Assembly: GCA_016714045.1 (NCBI GenBank)
Contig: JADJNY010000002.1
Location: 806,001 to 870,000, forward strand
Source of the DNA: Planctomycetota bacterium
GTDB lineage: Bacteria > Planctomycetota > UBA1135 > GCA-002686595
Direction: 5' to 3'
Length of the DNA: 64,000 nt
Below the pieces are notes generated by a model. It saw only the letters and a list, made by a program, of their open reading frames with translations. It had not been told where the DNA came from and did not search any database. Both the position numbers and the translations under genes were made by a program. Below are positions 8,251 to 18,537 of this stretch, one piece after another (position 1 is the first letter of the stretch; each line of letters begins with the position of its first letter).

Positions 8251-9201
8251 ATGCCCTGGATCCACGTGCAGAGCGGCCTCGACGCCGGACGGAGCTTCGA
8301 GGTCGCGGACGGCGCCACCGTCGGACGCGATCCGTCGTGCACGATCCCGATGCGCGACGTCTCGATCAGCCGCCGGCACGCGCGGGTCGCGCTCGAGGAC
8401 GGCGCCTGGCGCGTGCACGACACGCAGTCGCGCAACGGCCTCGCGGTGCGCGGCGAGCGCGTGACGAGCGCCGCGCTCGAGGACGGCGCGGAGTTCCAGC
8501 TCGGCGAAGTGCGCTTCCGCTTCGGCCTCGACGCGCGGTCGGCGGCCGGCTCGTCCACGTCGCGAACCGGCGAGGCCGACGTCGCTCCGGGCGCGGGCGG
8601 AGCTGCGCCCGCGGCAGCGGTAAGCGGGAGCTCCGGGTCCGCCGCCGACGCCCCCGACGAGATCGTGCTCGAAGGAGATTGGAGCGCGCCCTCCGCCGCG
8701 CCCGCGCGCCCCGCGGAGGCGCCGCGCTCGTTCACGAGCGAACTCGAGCGCACCGCCGCGCGGCCGATGCCCCGGCCGGTGGAGCCGCGCGTGGAGCCCG
8801 CGCTCGGAAGCGAGCCGCGGCCTGATCTCGCGCTCGGGGGCGAGCCGCGCCCGGGGCCCGCCGCTGCCACGTCGCGGGCGCCCAGCGCAAGTCCCGGTCC
8901 CGCACCACGCGCGCCCGCGGCGCGCGGCGTGCAGATGCGCGCGCCCGAGCGCGGACAGGGCGGCGCCGCCGCGACGCGGGCCGTGCTCCAGTACAACAAG
9001 GTCGAGGCGCAGGCCGGCCTCGCGCACGCGGACCTCGCGCAGCTCCCGGCCTGGGTGAAGCTCGCGATCGCGGTCGTCGCGTTGGCGCTCTTCGCGGGCC
9101 TTTTCTGGGCCGCGTTCCACACCGCGAGCTTCTTCAAGGGGAAGACGAGCGCGGACGCGGTCGACGTCGAGGGAACCGTCCCGGACGAAGCCGTTCGTTG
9201 A
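8251..9201 (+). CDS. FHA-domain protein with C-terminal membrane anchor
   Basis: This 316-aa protein has an N-terminal forkhead-associated domain (about residues 1-95), which binds phosphothreonine. Its landmarks are [15 protein letters not shown] with the key Ser/Arg/His, and the [10 protein letters not shown] loop with Asn. A long low-complexity Ala/Pro/Arg linker follows, then one transmembrane helix near the end ([19 protein letters not shown]) and a short polar tail. It probably recruits phosphorylated partners of Ser/Thr kinases to the membrane. A kinase is encoded at the left end of the window, but nothing directly links the two. It is divergent from the hydrolase operon and convergent with the next ABC gene. 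Confidence 0.88.
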   Translation: MPWIHVQSGLDAGRSFEVADGATVGRDPSCTIPMRDVSISRRHARVALEDGAWRVHDTQSRNGLAVRGERVTSAALEDGAEFQLGEVRFRFGLDARSAAGSSTSRTGEADVAPGAGGAAPAAAVSGSSGSAADAPDEIVLEGDWSAPSAAPARPAEAPRSFTSELERTAARPMPRPVEPRVEPALGSEPRPDLALGGEPRPGPAAATSRAPSASPGPAPRAPAARGVQMRAPERGQGGAAATRAVLQYNKVEAQAGLAHADLAQLPAWVKLAIAVVALALFAGLFWAAFHTASFFKGKTSADAVDVEGTVPDEAVR

Positions 9202-9219
9202 GCGCTCGCGGGTCGTGGG

Positions 9220-9910
9220 TCACGCTCGCTGTCGGAGTCGATCCGATTGGATGCGGCCGTCGACCATCTCGATGACGCGGTCGCAGCGGTCGGCGATGCG
9301 CGGGTCGTGCGTGACGATCAGGAACGTCGTCGCCTCGTCCGCGCCGAAGCGCCGCAAGAGCTCGAACACGGCGTTGGCCGACTGCGTGTCCAGGTTGCCC
9401 GTGGGCTCGTCCGCGAGCACGAGCCGCGGACGACACGACAACGCGCGCGCGATCGCGACGCGCTGCTGTTCGCCGCCCGACAGATCCGTTGTGCGGTAGT
9501 GCATGCGGTGCTCCAGGCCGACAGCGACGAGGAGTTCCGCCGCCGCGTCGCGCATCGCGCGGCTCGGGACGCCCTCGACGCTCCACGCGGGCAGCATCAC
9601 GTTCTCGAGTGCCGTGAACGCGGGCAACAGGTGGTGGAACTGGAAGACGAACCCGAGCGTGTGAGCGCGCATCGCGGTCAACCCGCGATCGTCGAGGCCG
9701 CTCGTGTCCTGCCCCGCCAGGACGATGCGCCCGGTAGTCGGCCAATCGAGCAACCCGATCAAGTTGAGTAGCGTGCTCTTCCCCGAGCCCGACGGCCCGA
9801 CGAGCGCCGCGAACTCGCCGCGCTCGAGCACGAGGTCGACTCCGGCGAGAGCGCGGGTCTTGACGCGCGTCCCGTACTCCTTGACTACGGCCTCCACGCG
9901 CAACAGCGTC

Positions 9911-9918
<8 letters not shown>
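9220..9918 (-). CDS. MacB/LolD-type ABC transporter ATP-binding protein
   Basis: This 232-aa ATPase has Walker [11 protein letters not shown]-loop VFQFHHLLP, signature LSGGEQQR, Walker B LVLADEP with TGNLD, and H-loop VTHDP. The TGNLD string and [14 protein letters not shown] region are characteristic of the LolD/MacB/FtsE group, which drive mechanotransmission without moving substrate through the membrane. The ATG at 9918 overlaps the permease end by 8 nt. With the permease and the membrane fusion protein upstream it forms a MacAB-like system. Confidence 0.92.
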
Positions 9919-11131
<1,213 letters not shown>

Positions 11132-11132
11132 G

Positions 11133-12443
11133 TCAGGGCTCCATCGCGGCGGGAACGCCGCGGACGCGCTGGCCGACGGTGAGCAAGCGGCCATCGGGCA
11201 CGATGACGGCCGCGTCTTCGCCGAGCGGGGCCGCCAGCTCCAGCGTTCCCTCGCCGCGCAGGCCGAGCGTGACGGTCGCGCGCGCGACGCGACCGCCCCG
11301 CACGATGAAGATCCACGGCGCGGACGTCGTCGCGCCGTGGACGGTAGCGCTCGGGAGCGTGAGCACGTCCTTCTTCGCGGCGACCGTGACGTCGATCGAC
11401 ACGGTCATGTCGGGCAGGAGGTACGTCGGCGCGTCCGCGACGACGAGGCGCACCTCGACGCTGCCGCGCTCAGGATCGACGGACGGCGCGATCGTGCGGA
11501 CGACCGCGTCGAAGACGAGCGTCGGGTACGCGTCGGCTGAGGCGCGTGCGTGCTGTCCGACTTGCAGCGCGGCGAACGTGCGTTCGTCGGCCTGGAAGGC
11601 GAGCTCGCCCTGGGCGCCCTCCGCGGCGAGGACGAACAGCGTCGTGCCCGGCTGGACGACGTCGCCCGGTTCCACCGCGCGCGTGAGCACCGTCGCATCC
11701 TGGAGCGCGACGAGCCGCGTCTCCGCGAGCAGCGAGCGCGCGGCCGCGAGCTGCGCGCGCATCTCGACGAGCGCCGTGACGAGGAGGCGCGCGTCCGTGC
11801 CGTTCGGCACCGCGGCGCGCTGTCGCGCGTTCGCCGCCGTCCACTGCGCGCGCGCGATTGCGACGGCGCGTCCGGCCTCCTCGAGCTCGGACTTCGCCAT
11901 CACGCCGGAGGTCGCGAGCGGCTGGGAGCGCACGAGGTTCGCTTCGGCGCGCTCGAGGTTCGTCGCGGCTTCACTCAGCTCCTCGGCGGCGACGACGGCG
12001 CCGACGCCGGCCTGCCGCTCGATGCGCGCGGTCGCTTGCTCGACGAGCGCCTCCGCTTCGTCGACGGAGGCGCGCGCTGCCGCGTCGTCGAGCTGGAGCA
12101 GGAGGTCGCCGCTCCGCACGCGCTGTCCTTCGACGGCCGCGACCACGAGCACGAGCCCGCTCGTTCGCGCCGAGATGCGCACCCGCGTCGGGACCCACAC
12201 GCGGCCGCTCGCGACGAGGTGCTGCTCGAGGTCGCGGCGGACCGCCGTGACCGTGCGCACCTCGGGCCCGCGCGCGCGGAGGAGCGAGTACGTCGCGACG
12301 GCGATCAGGGCGGCGAGGGCGGTCCACGCCCCCGGGTGCCGGACGAGGCGGGCGAAACGGCGCGGCGCACGCCTCTCGGTGCGTCCGCGCGTGTCGACGG
12401 CGAGCGGGAGCTGGGTCCGCGTGGCATGGTCGGTGGCGATCAT
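11133..12443 (-). CDS. Periplasmic adaptor (MacA/HlyD-like membrane fusion protein)
   Basis: This 436-aa protein has one N-terminal anchor (about residues 37-55). A barrel-sandwich half follows (GRVWVPTRVRISARTSG), then a coiled-coil hairpin rich in Glu/Ala/Leu (about residues 120-235), then the second lipoyl half and a beta-barrel domain (LQDATVLTRAVEPGDVVQPG). The C-terminal membrane-proximal domain ends the protein. This order is that of MacA-type adaptors, which link a MacB-like permease to an outer-membrane exit duct. No TolC homologue is visible here. It is separated by 3 nt from the VIT gene upstream. Confidence 0.9.
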   Translation of the reverse strand: MIATDHATRTQLPLAVDTRGRTERRAPRRFARLVRHPGAWTALAALIAVATYSLLRARGPEVRTVTAVRRDLEQHLVASGRVWVPTRVRISARTSGLVLVVAAVEGQRVRSGDLLLQLDDAAARASVDEAEALVEQATARIERQAGVGAVVAAEELSEAATNLERAEANLVRSQPLATSGVMAKSELEEAGRAVAIARAQWTAANARQRAAVPNGTDARLLVTALVEMRAQLAAARSLLAETRLVALQDATVLTRAVEPGDVVQPGTTLFVLAAEGAQGELAFQADERTFAALQVGQHARASADAYPTLVFDAVVRTIAPSVDPERGSVEVRLVVADAPTYLLPDMTVSIDVTVAAKKDVLTLPSATVHGATTSAPWIFIVRGGRVARATVTLGLRGEGTLELAAPLGEDAAVIVPDGRLLTVGQRVRGVPAAMEP

Positions 12444-12446
12444 CGC

Positions 12447-13181
12447 TCAGCTCACCGTGACCCCGAGCAGCCGCCCGATCAGCGCGGTGGCCATCATCGC
12501 CAGCGCTCCGCCGGCCGTGACCCGCACCGCGGCGCGAACCCTGGACGCGCCGCCCAGGTGTCCACCGAACGCGCCCAGGGCTGCCAAGCTCACGAGCGAG
12601 AACGCCGCGATGAACGGGACGCGCAGCGCGAAGGGGGCTGCGAGCAACGCTGCGATCGGAACGATCGCGAACGAAGCGAAACTCAACGCGGAGATCCAGG
12701 CCGCTTGCAGCGGCCGCGCGAGCGCCGTGGGTTCGAGGCCGAGCTCGTCGCGCGTGTGGGTGCCGAGGCGGTCGTTCGCGCTGAGCGCCAGCGCGACCTG
12801 TTGCGCGAGCGCGGGATCGAGACCGCGCTGGACGTAGACGGCGGCGAGCTCGGCAAGCTCCGCTTGGGGTGCCTCGGTGAGTTCGCGCGTCTCGCGCGCG
12901 ATGTCGGCGCGCTCCGTATCGCGCTGCGAGCTGACCGAGACGTACTCGCCTACGGCCATCGACATCGCGCCGGCCACGAGGCCGGCGACGCCGGCGATGA
13001 GGATCGCGCTCCGATCGGCGTTCGCGGCCGCGACGCCGATCATCAGGCTCGCGGTGGAGACGATCGCATCGTCCGCGCCGAGCACCGCCGCGCGCAACCA
13101 AGCTGCTCGCCCGCTGCGGTGCAGCTCGATCGGGTGCGCGGGGAGTACGGAAGGCGTGGTCACGCGGAGGAGCACGCCCAT
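12447..13181 (-). CDS. VIT1/CCC1-family iron/manganese transporter
   Basis: This 244-aa protein belongs to the vacuolar iron transporter family. It shows RAAVLGADDAIVSTASLMIGVAAA (helix 1 with the conserved Asp), the GAMSMAVGEYVSVSSQRD segment, the cytoplasmic metal-binding stretch with several Glu (about residues 85-140), and three more hydrophobic helices. Members export Fe2+ or Mn2+ using protons. It is the first gene of a run with a 3-nt gap to the membrane fusion protein, so it is probably co-transcribed with the MacAB-like export system. That pairing is unusual. Confidence 0.88.
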   Translation of the reverse strand: MGVLLRVTTPSVLPAHPIELHRSGRAAWLRAAVLGADDAIVSTASLMIGVAAANADRSAILIAGVAGLVAGAMSMAVGEYVSVSSQRDTERADIARETRELTEAPQAELAELAAVYVQRGLDPALAQQVALALSANDRLGTHTRDELGLEPTALARPLQAAWISALSFASFAIVPIAALLAAPFALRVPFIAAFSLVSLAALGAFGGHLGGASRVRAAVRVTAGGALAMMATALIGRLLGVTVS

Positions 13182-13583
13182 GCAGGGAGCAGGACCGACG
13201 CGCTCGGTCGCGAAACGACGAACGCGGCGATGGGGACGCGCAACCGCGTCAACCTAGTCGTGCCGCGCGCGTGCGGGCATCGATGGAACCCGGTAGCTCG
13301 AAGTGGAACTCAGAGGCTGGAGAGAGAGGCCGGATCCCCGAAGGGCGTGCCCGCCCGCACCAGCACGACGAGCGCCGACCTCGCGTCGTTGCAAGGCACG
13401 AATCGGAGGCCGCGCGTCGAAGACACGGCCATGGACCCACGAGTCCGGTGGGGGGCCGGGTTGGTTTCACAGCCGCCTGGCGCGTGCCGAGACTGCCCCG
13501 GGAGCCTTGCTCGAAGGCGGGCTCGACTGCGAGCTGTCGGCGCAGCGCACGTGTGCACGCCGCGCGGCCCGGTGGAAGGACTC
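13182..13583. other. Intergenic region, promoter space for the VIT operon
   Basis: No reading frame here has a recognisable domain. One 82-codon frame on the minus strand has an unusual segment (VPCNDARSALVVLVRAGTPFG) that looks protein-like, but I cannot name it. I do not call it a gene. Confidence 0.35.
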
Positions 13584-14993
13584 TCAGCGCGTTGTGATGG
13601 CCGGCTTTGCCGCGTCGAACATGCGGTCGGCGAGCGCGAGCAGCGCGTCGTCCTCGATCGCCTCGTTCGAGAACACGAGCTCGATGTAGACCGGCCCGCG
13701 CGCGAGCAGCGCTAGCGTCGCGACGAACTCGAACGTCCCGTTCGCGAGCGAGCGCCGGTCGATGCGGCCCTTGTGCGCCGCCGCGTCGATCGACCGCGTC
13801 GTGAGCTCCTTCAGGCGCACGACGCGCTCCGCCTTGCGCATGTCGTCGTCGCGCAGCGCCGAGAGCTCGGTGCCCGCCGCGACGAAGCGTCCGAGCGCGG
13901 CTTCGTCGGCGAACTCGTGCACGACCGCGGACAGGAGCTTCGAGTTCAGGTCTGCACGCGGCTGGAGCACGATCGTGCGCGACGCGACGCGACCTCGGAG
14001 CGCCTCGCGCGCCCGCTCGGGAGGGAGGCGCAGGAGCGACGACTCGAGCTGCGCCTCGGGCGGCGTCATGCGCAGCACCTGCCATTCGTCCTGCGAACGG
14101 GGCGCGGCGAAGACGTCGATGGCCGCGTCGAGGGCGAACTTCGGCTGCGGGCGCGTCTTCGGGTCGAGGTACCAGTCGGGGTGGTAAAGGAGATCGGGGT
14201 TGTCCGGCGGCGACTGGAACGCACGCGCGACGAACTCCGCGCCGCGCGCCTCGACCGCGGCCATGAAGCGCTCGCCCGCGACGTACGGGGCGGCGTTGAT
14301 GGCACCCTGCGCGCGCAGCACCTCGAGCTGGCTCGGATCCATCGCCTCGGCGCCGGCGGGGAGGCCGCCGATGTTCGCCGTCAGTGTCTCGAAGCCCTTC
14401 GACCAGCCGCGCAGCTCGCACACGCGCCGTGCGACGAGCTGCGCGTGTCCTTCGAGGACGCCCGTGAAGCCCAAGCACGCGTCGACGGTCGTCATCCCGC
14501 CCAACAGCTTGCCGATGTCGTGTCGCGCGTCGTCGAGCGCGTGCACGAGCTCGTGGACGAGCACGGCGCGCAGCGTCTCGTCGCTCGTGAGCTCGGGGCG
14601 ACCGAGCTGGACTGCCTGGCGGCGCCACGTCTTCGCGGAAACGAGCAGCTCGCGCGTGGTCCACGTGTACTTCGCGAGGGCGGACTGGCCGAACGCAGCG
14701 CCGGCCTGTTCCGCTTCCGCCTTCGCGAGCTCGGCGTCCGGCTGGCGGAGCCGGAAGATGGGCAGGTTCTCCTCCGCGACGCGCGCGGCGACGTCCTTCG
14801 AGCTCACGAGTCGCGGCGCGAACTTCGCGTCGACCTCGACCTTCAGGTGCTCGGCGAGCGCCGCGCGCGCGTCGGCGAACGCGGCGGCGATGCGCTCCTC
14901 GTTGACCTCGCGCGGCATGGCGGTCTGCGCGGAGACGAGCGGCGAGAGGGACGCGAGGGCGGCGAGGAGGGCGAGGAGGGCGGTCGTCTTCAA
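13584..14993 (-). CDS. Secreted HExxH metalloprotease-like protein
   Basis: This 469-aa protein has a clear signal peptide (MKTTALLALLAALASLSPLVSAQ, cut after about residue 22). A zinc-peptidase-like motif is at VHELVHALDD (H147, E148, H151). A second acidic candidate ligand follows ~28 residues later in GVLEGHAQLVA. The combination HExxH plus a later E-G-H resembles secreted gluzincin-type or DUF-class peptidases. The C-terminal half (about residues 280-469) has no motif I recognise. The start is TTG. Function as a periplasmic or extracellular peptidase is inference; it could be a catalytically altered relative. It lies upstream of the GT gene at 15018, in the same orientation. Confidence 0.7.
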   Translation of the reverse strand: MKTTALLALLAALASLSPLVSAQTAMPREVNEERIAAAFADARAALAEHLKVEVDAKFAPRLVSSKDVAARVAEENLPIFRLRQPDAELAKAEAEQAGAAFGQSALAKYTWTTRELLVSAKTWRRQAVQLGRPELTSDETLRAVLVHELVHALDDARHDIGKLLGGMTTVDACLGFTGVLEGHAQLVARRVCELRGWSKGFETLTANIGGLPAGAEAMDPSQLEVLRAQGAINAAPYVAGERFMAAVEARGAEFVARAFQSPPDNPDLLYHPDWYLDPKTRPQPKFALDAAIDVFAAPRSQDEWQVLRMTPPEAQLESSLLRLPPERAREALRGRVASRTIVLQPRADLNSKLLSAVVHEFADEAALGRFVAAGTELSALRDDDMRKAERVVRLKELTTRSIDAAAHKGRIDRRSLANGTFEFVATLALLARGPVYIELVFSNEAIEDDALLALADRMFDAAKPAITTR

Positions 14994-15017
14994 GGGAAGG
15001 GGCCGATGCTGGCCGCG

Positions 15018-16166
15018 TCACGCGGCGCCGTGGAGCGCGCACAGCGCGTCGCACCATGCGCGCGCCGAGGCGTCCCAAGTGAACCGCGCCGCGTTCCGCG
15101 CGTCGAGGTCCAGCGCGTTCGAGTCGCGCAAGAGCGTGCGGCGCAGGGCTCGCGCGCACTCCACGGGGTCGTCCGGGGCGAAGCTCGGCACGTCCGCTCC
15201 CGCGACCTCGACGAGGGCCGGGATGCGCGCGATCGCGAGCGGCGCCCGCGCGCGCTGCGCTTCGAGCGCGACGATGCCGAAACCCTCGAGCTGCGAAGGC
15301 AACACGACCGCCGCGCACGTCGCGTACAGCCGCGCGAGGTCCCCATCCTCGAACGGTCCGGCGAAGGTGACGCGCTCGCGCACCCCGAGCGAGCGCGCGA
15401 GCGTGTCGAGCTCCTCCGCGTGCCGGCTCTTCGCCGCGCCCGCGAACACGACGCGCGGCAGCGCGCGGTCGTGCGCGAGCGCGTGGAGCACGAGAGCGAG
15501 GTTCTTGCGCGGCTCGAGGTGCCCCAGGCACAGCAGCGCGTCGCGCGCGCCGCGCGCATCGGGCCCGGAGCTCCCGAGCGTCGGGTGACCCGCGCAGATG
15601 ACGCGCGGCAGCGGCTCGAAGTGATCGGCGGCGTTCGGGACGACGTGCACGAGCTCGCGCGGCACGCCGAGGTGCTCGACGATCGCGGCGCGCGTGCTCT
15701 CGCTGACGGTGAAGAACGCCTGTGCGCCGCGCGCCGCGTCGCGCAACGCGTGCGCCGCGACGAAGCGGCGCGCGAGCGTCGACACGTCCCCGTGGATCGC
15801 GCGCAGGTCGTGGATCGTGAGCGTGAGCGGCACGCCGAGCGCGCGCGGCACGGGCAGGTGCGCGGTGTGGACGAGGTCGAACGGCGTCCCGCGCGCGCGC
15901 GCTTCCGCGAGCGCCGCGCGCAAGGCGCCCGTCTCGTGCACGCCGCGGGCGAAGGGCGGGCTCGCGGGGACGCGGCTCGAAAGACGCTCGATCGGCGCGG
16001 GGAGCTCGAACGGGATGCGCTCCTTGCCCTCGAGCACCGCGAGCCCGCCGCCGCGCTCGTCGAGGAGGCGCGCGAGCCGCGGGAGGAGCTCCGCGTTGTG
16101 CCGCCGCACGCCGCCCATCGGCTGGCCGAGCACGGCGCCGGCGACGAGGACGCGCGGAGCGCTCAA
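15018..16166 (-). CDS. GT4-family glycosyltransferase
   Basis: This 382-aa GT-B fold enzyme has an N-terminal acceptor half with MGGVRRHNAEL and VHTAHLPVP...TIHDLRAI. The donor-binding C-terminal half has LCLGHLEPRKNLALVLHAL, VTFAGPFEDGDLARLY and VLPSQLEGFGIVALEAQ, the retaining GT4 EGFGxxxxE motif. It probably transfers a sugar from a nucleotide donor during envelope polysaccharide synthesis. The TTG start at 16166 overlaps the stop of the upstream glycosyltransferase by 4 nt (TTGA); no ATG is near that position in frame. The two genes form a translationally coupled pair. Confidence 0.9.
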   Translation of the reverse strand: MSAPRVLVAGAVLGQPMGGVRRHNAELLPRLARLLDERGGGLAVLEGKERIPFELPAPIERLSSRVPASPPFARGVHETGALRAALAEARARGTPFDLVHTAHLPVPRALGVPLTLTIHDLRAIHGDVSTLARRFVAAHALRDAARGAQAFFTVSESTRAAIVEHLGVPRELVHVVPNAADHFEPLPRVICAGHPTLGSSGPDARGARDALLCLGHLEPRKNLALVLHALAHDRALPRVVFAGAAKSRHAEELDTLARSLGVRERVTFAGPFEDGDLARLYATCAAVVLPSQLEGFGIVALEAQRARAPLAIARIPALVEVAGADVPSFAPDDPVECARALRRTLLRDSNALDLDARNAARFTWDASARAWCDALCALHGAA

Positions 16167-17227
16167 TCGAGGAGTTCCTTCCACAAGGCCTCGATGCGTT
16201 CCGCCGCGCGGTCCCACGTGAAGGCGCTCGCCCGTTCGCCTCCGCGCCGCGCGAGCTCCGCGCGCTCTGCCCCGGCGCGCTCGAGCGCGCGCGCGACGTC
16301 CTCGGGCTCGTGCGCGAGCACAGCGAGCCCCACGTCACCGGCGATCTCGGCTTGCGCCGTGCCCTCGGCGACGACGACGGGCGCGCCGCAAGCGAAGCCC
16401 TCGACGACGGGGAACGCGAAGCCCTCCGAACGCGACAGGACGACGACGGCGCGCGCGGCGCGGTAGTGCGCGGCGAGCGCGGCGTCGTCGAGCGGGCCGG
16501 TGAAGACGAGCGCGTCCTCGACACCGAGCGCGCACGCCGCGGCACGGAGGCGCGCGTCGTCCTCGGTGGACGAACGGCCCGTGATCACGACGCGCGGGCG
16601 GCGCTCGCGCGCGAGCGTCGCGACGGCGGCGAGCGTCGCCTCGGCGTTCTTCTTCGGTCGCGCGGCGCCGGGGAGCAGCACGAAGTCGCCGAGCGTGCGC
16701 ACGGCGTCGCCGAGCTCGCGCGCCCGCGCAGCGTCGCCTGCGGATGCGTCCTCGTCGGCGCGCGCGAAGCACGCGTCGACGCCCCACGGGACGACGCGGA
16801 TGTCGCGCGCGGGCGGCAGCGTGCCCGAGCGCAGGTCGCGCGCGACGAACTCGCTCGGCGCGACCACCGCGTCGGCGCGGTGCGTCGCGAGGCTGCTCCA
16901 GAACTGATGTCCGAAGCCCGCGTTCTCCTCGGCGTCGTGCCTCCACGGCAGCTCGTGCACGGTGTGGACGCGGCGCAGCGTGCGCCAAGCCGGCAGGATC
17001 GGAAACGCGGACACGGGGGAGTGGAGCGCGAGCAGGTCGTTCCGTGCGAGCTGGAGGACGATGGAGTGGTGCCGCCAGCGGCGCAGGTCGGCGTTCGGGC
17101 GCGGTGCGATCCGCACGACCTCCAGCACGCCGCGCCGCTCCAGCGCCTCGACCAGCCCGCGCGTGGCGCGCACGACGCCCGGCGGGTGGGGGCGATGCAG
17201 GGGCGAGACGTCGAAGCCGATGCGCAT
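16163..17227 (-). CDS. GT4-family glycosyltransferase
   Basis: This 354-aa GT4 enzyme has an N-terminus IGFDVSPLHRPHPPGVVRAT (typical of mannosyl- or rhamnosyl-transferases of this group), VHTVHELPWRH, VAPSEFVARDL and VVPWGVDA. The donor site is at VLLPGAARPKKNAEA and LSRSEGFAFPVVEGFACG with its two glutamates. It is divergent from the third glycosyltransferase with only ~48 nt between the starts, so the three are likely one polysaccharide locus. Sugar specificity cannot be read from sequence. Confidence 0.9.
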   Translation of the reverse strand: MRIGFDVSPLHRPHPPGVVRATRGLVEALERRGVLEVVRIAPRPNADLRRWRHHSIVLQLARNDLLALHSPVSAFPILPAWRTLRRVHTVHELPWRHDAEENAGFGHQFWSSLATHRADAVVAPSEFVARDLRSGTLPPARDIRVVPWGVDACFARADEDASAGDAARARELGDAVRTLGDFVLLPGAARPKKNAEATLAAVATLARERRPRVVITGRSSTEDDARLRAAACALGVEDALVFTGPLDDAALAAHYRAARAVVVLSRSEGFAFPVVEGFACGAPVVVAEGTAQAEIAGDVGLAVLAHEPEDVARALERAGAERAELARRGGERASAFTWDRAAERIEALWKELLD

Positions 17228-17275
17228 GCGGGGTCCGTCGCGGAGGGGCGAGAGGGTATCGTGATCGCCTTGGAG

Positions 17276-18537
17276 ATGGAGCGGAAGAAGCTCGCGGTCG
17301 GCCTCGTGATCGACCGCTGGGACGAGGCGCGCGGCGGGGCGGAGCGGGCGCTCGCGGACCTCGCGCGCGGGCTCGCGGCGCGCGGGCACCGTGTCGTCGC
17401 GTGCGCGGCGGCGGGTGCCTCGTTGGACGACGTCGAGCTCCGGCTCCTTCCCGCGCGTCGGGCGCTCACGCGCGGTCGGACGGAGCGCGCGCTCGGTGAG
17501 CGCCTCGTGCGCGGCGCCGAGGACGCGGGCTGCGACGTCGTGATCGGCGTGCGCCACCTCGCGCGCGTCGACGTGCTGTGGCCGCACGGCGGCGCGCACG
17601 CGGCGACGCTCGCGGCGCTGCGGTCGATGCGCGCGGGGCGCGACGTGCCGGCGAAGGCGCCCGCGCCGTGGAGCCGCCACCGCGCGTTCCTCGCGCTGGA
17701 GCGCGCGGCGCTCGACGGGGCGCGCGGCGGGTCGTGTGCGTGTCCGAGCTCGTGCGGCGCGAGCTCGCCGAGCTCTACCCGGCGTCGATCGACCGGCTCG
17801 TGACGATCCCGAACGCGGTCGACCTCGAGCGCTTCGACCCGCGCGAGCGCGCGCGATCGGGCGCGGAGCTGCGGCGCGCGCTCGGCGTCGACGTAGAGCG
17901 CGGGGAATCCGTCTTGCTGATCGGCTGCGCGGCGCGCAACCCCGAGCTGAAGGGCGTCCCCGTGCTCTTCGATGCGCTCGCGCGGATCACGCGCCTCCCG
18001 TGGACGTGCGTCGTCGCCGGCCCGCGGGAGCGCGCGCCGTGGGAGCGGCGCGTGCGCGCGCTCGGGCTCGCGGGCCGCGTGCGGATCGTCGAGCACGTCG
18101 ACGCGCAGGCGTTCGCGGCGGCGTGCGATGTGGCGGTGTTGCCGACGTGGCGCGATACGTGCGGGCTCTTCGTGCTCGAGGCGCTCGCGAGCGGCACGCC
18201 CGCGATCACGACGGCGCGCGCGGGCGCCGCGGAGTGCCTCGCGGACCCGCGCGCGGGCAGCGTGCTCGCGCGGTCGGGCGACAAGGAGCTCCTTGCGCGC
18301 GAACTCGAACGATGGCTCGCGCGCGTCGCGGGCGCGGCGGACGGCGCAAGCTCAGACGCGGCAGCCGCGCGCGCGGGGCACGGCTCGGATGCCTGCGCCT
18401 CGACCGCGGACCGCGCGCTGCGCGAGGCCGCGCGCGCCGCCGTCGCGACGCGCGGCTTCGGTCCGTGGCTCGACGCGTTCGAAGCGCTCCTCGCCGACGT
18501 GCGCGCGGAGAAGGCGCCGGAGCGCGTGCGGGCATGA
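17276..18537 (+). CDS. GT4-family glycosyltransferase, split by a 1-nt frameshift
   Basis: Two frames together make one GT4 protein of about 420 residues. The first half carries MERKKLAVGLVIDRWDEARGGAERAL, ending near RAALDGARGG. The second half starts with VVCVSELVRRELAEL and continues through TIPNAVDLERFDP, LLIGCAARNPELKGV and VLPTWRDTCGLFVLEALASG. The frame shifts at nt ~17726-17733 in a GC-only run and one inserted base restores it. The ATG at 17276 follows a GGAG closely. The 3' end overlaps the next gene by 4 nt (ATGA), which argues that the gene is functional and the shift an error. Confidence 0.85.

Noticed and set aside
4802..8464. Long plus-strand open frame opposite the ABC operon
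   Set aside because: It is a mirror of the minus-strand genes caused by high GC at third positions; its translation is Arg/Ala-rich with no domains.
13310..13558. 82-codon minus-strand frame in the VIT upstream gap
   Set aside because: It has a protein-like stretch (VPCNDARSALVVLVRAGTPFG) but no recognisable domain, no good start signal and GC-driven codons, so I do not call a gene.
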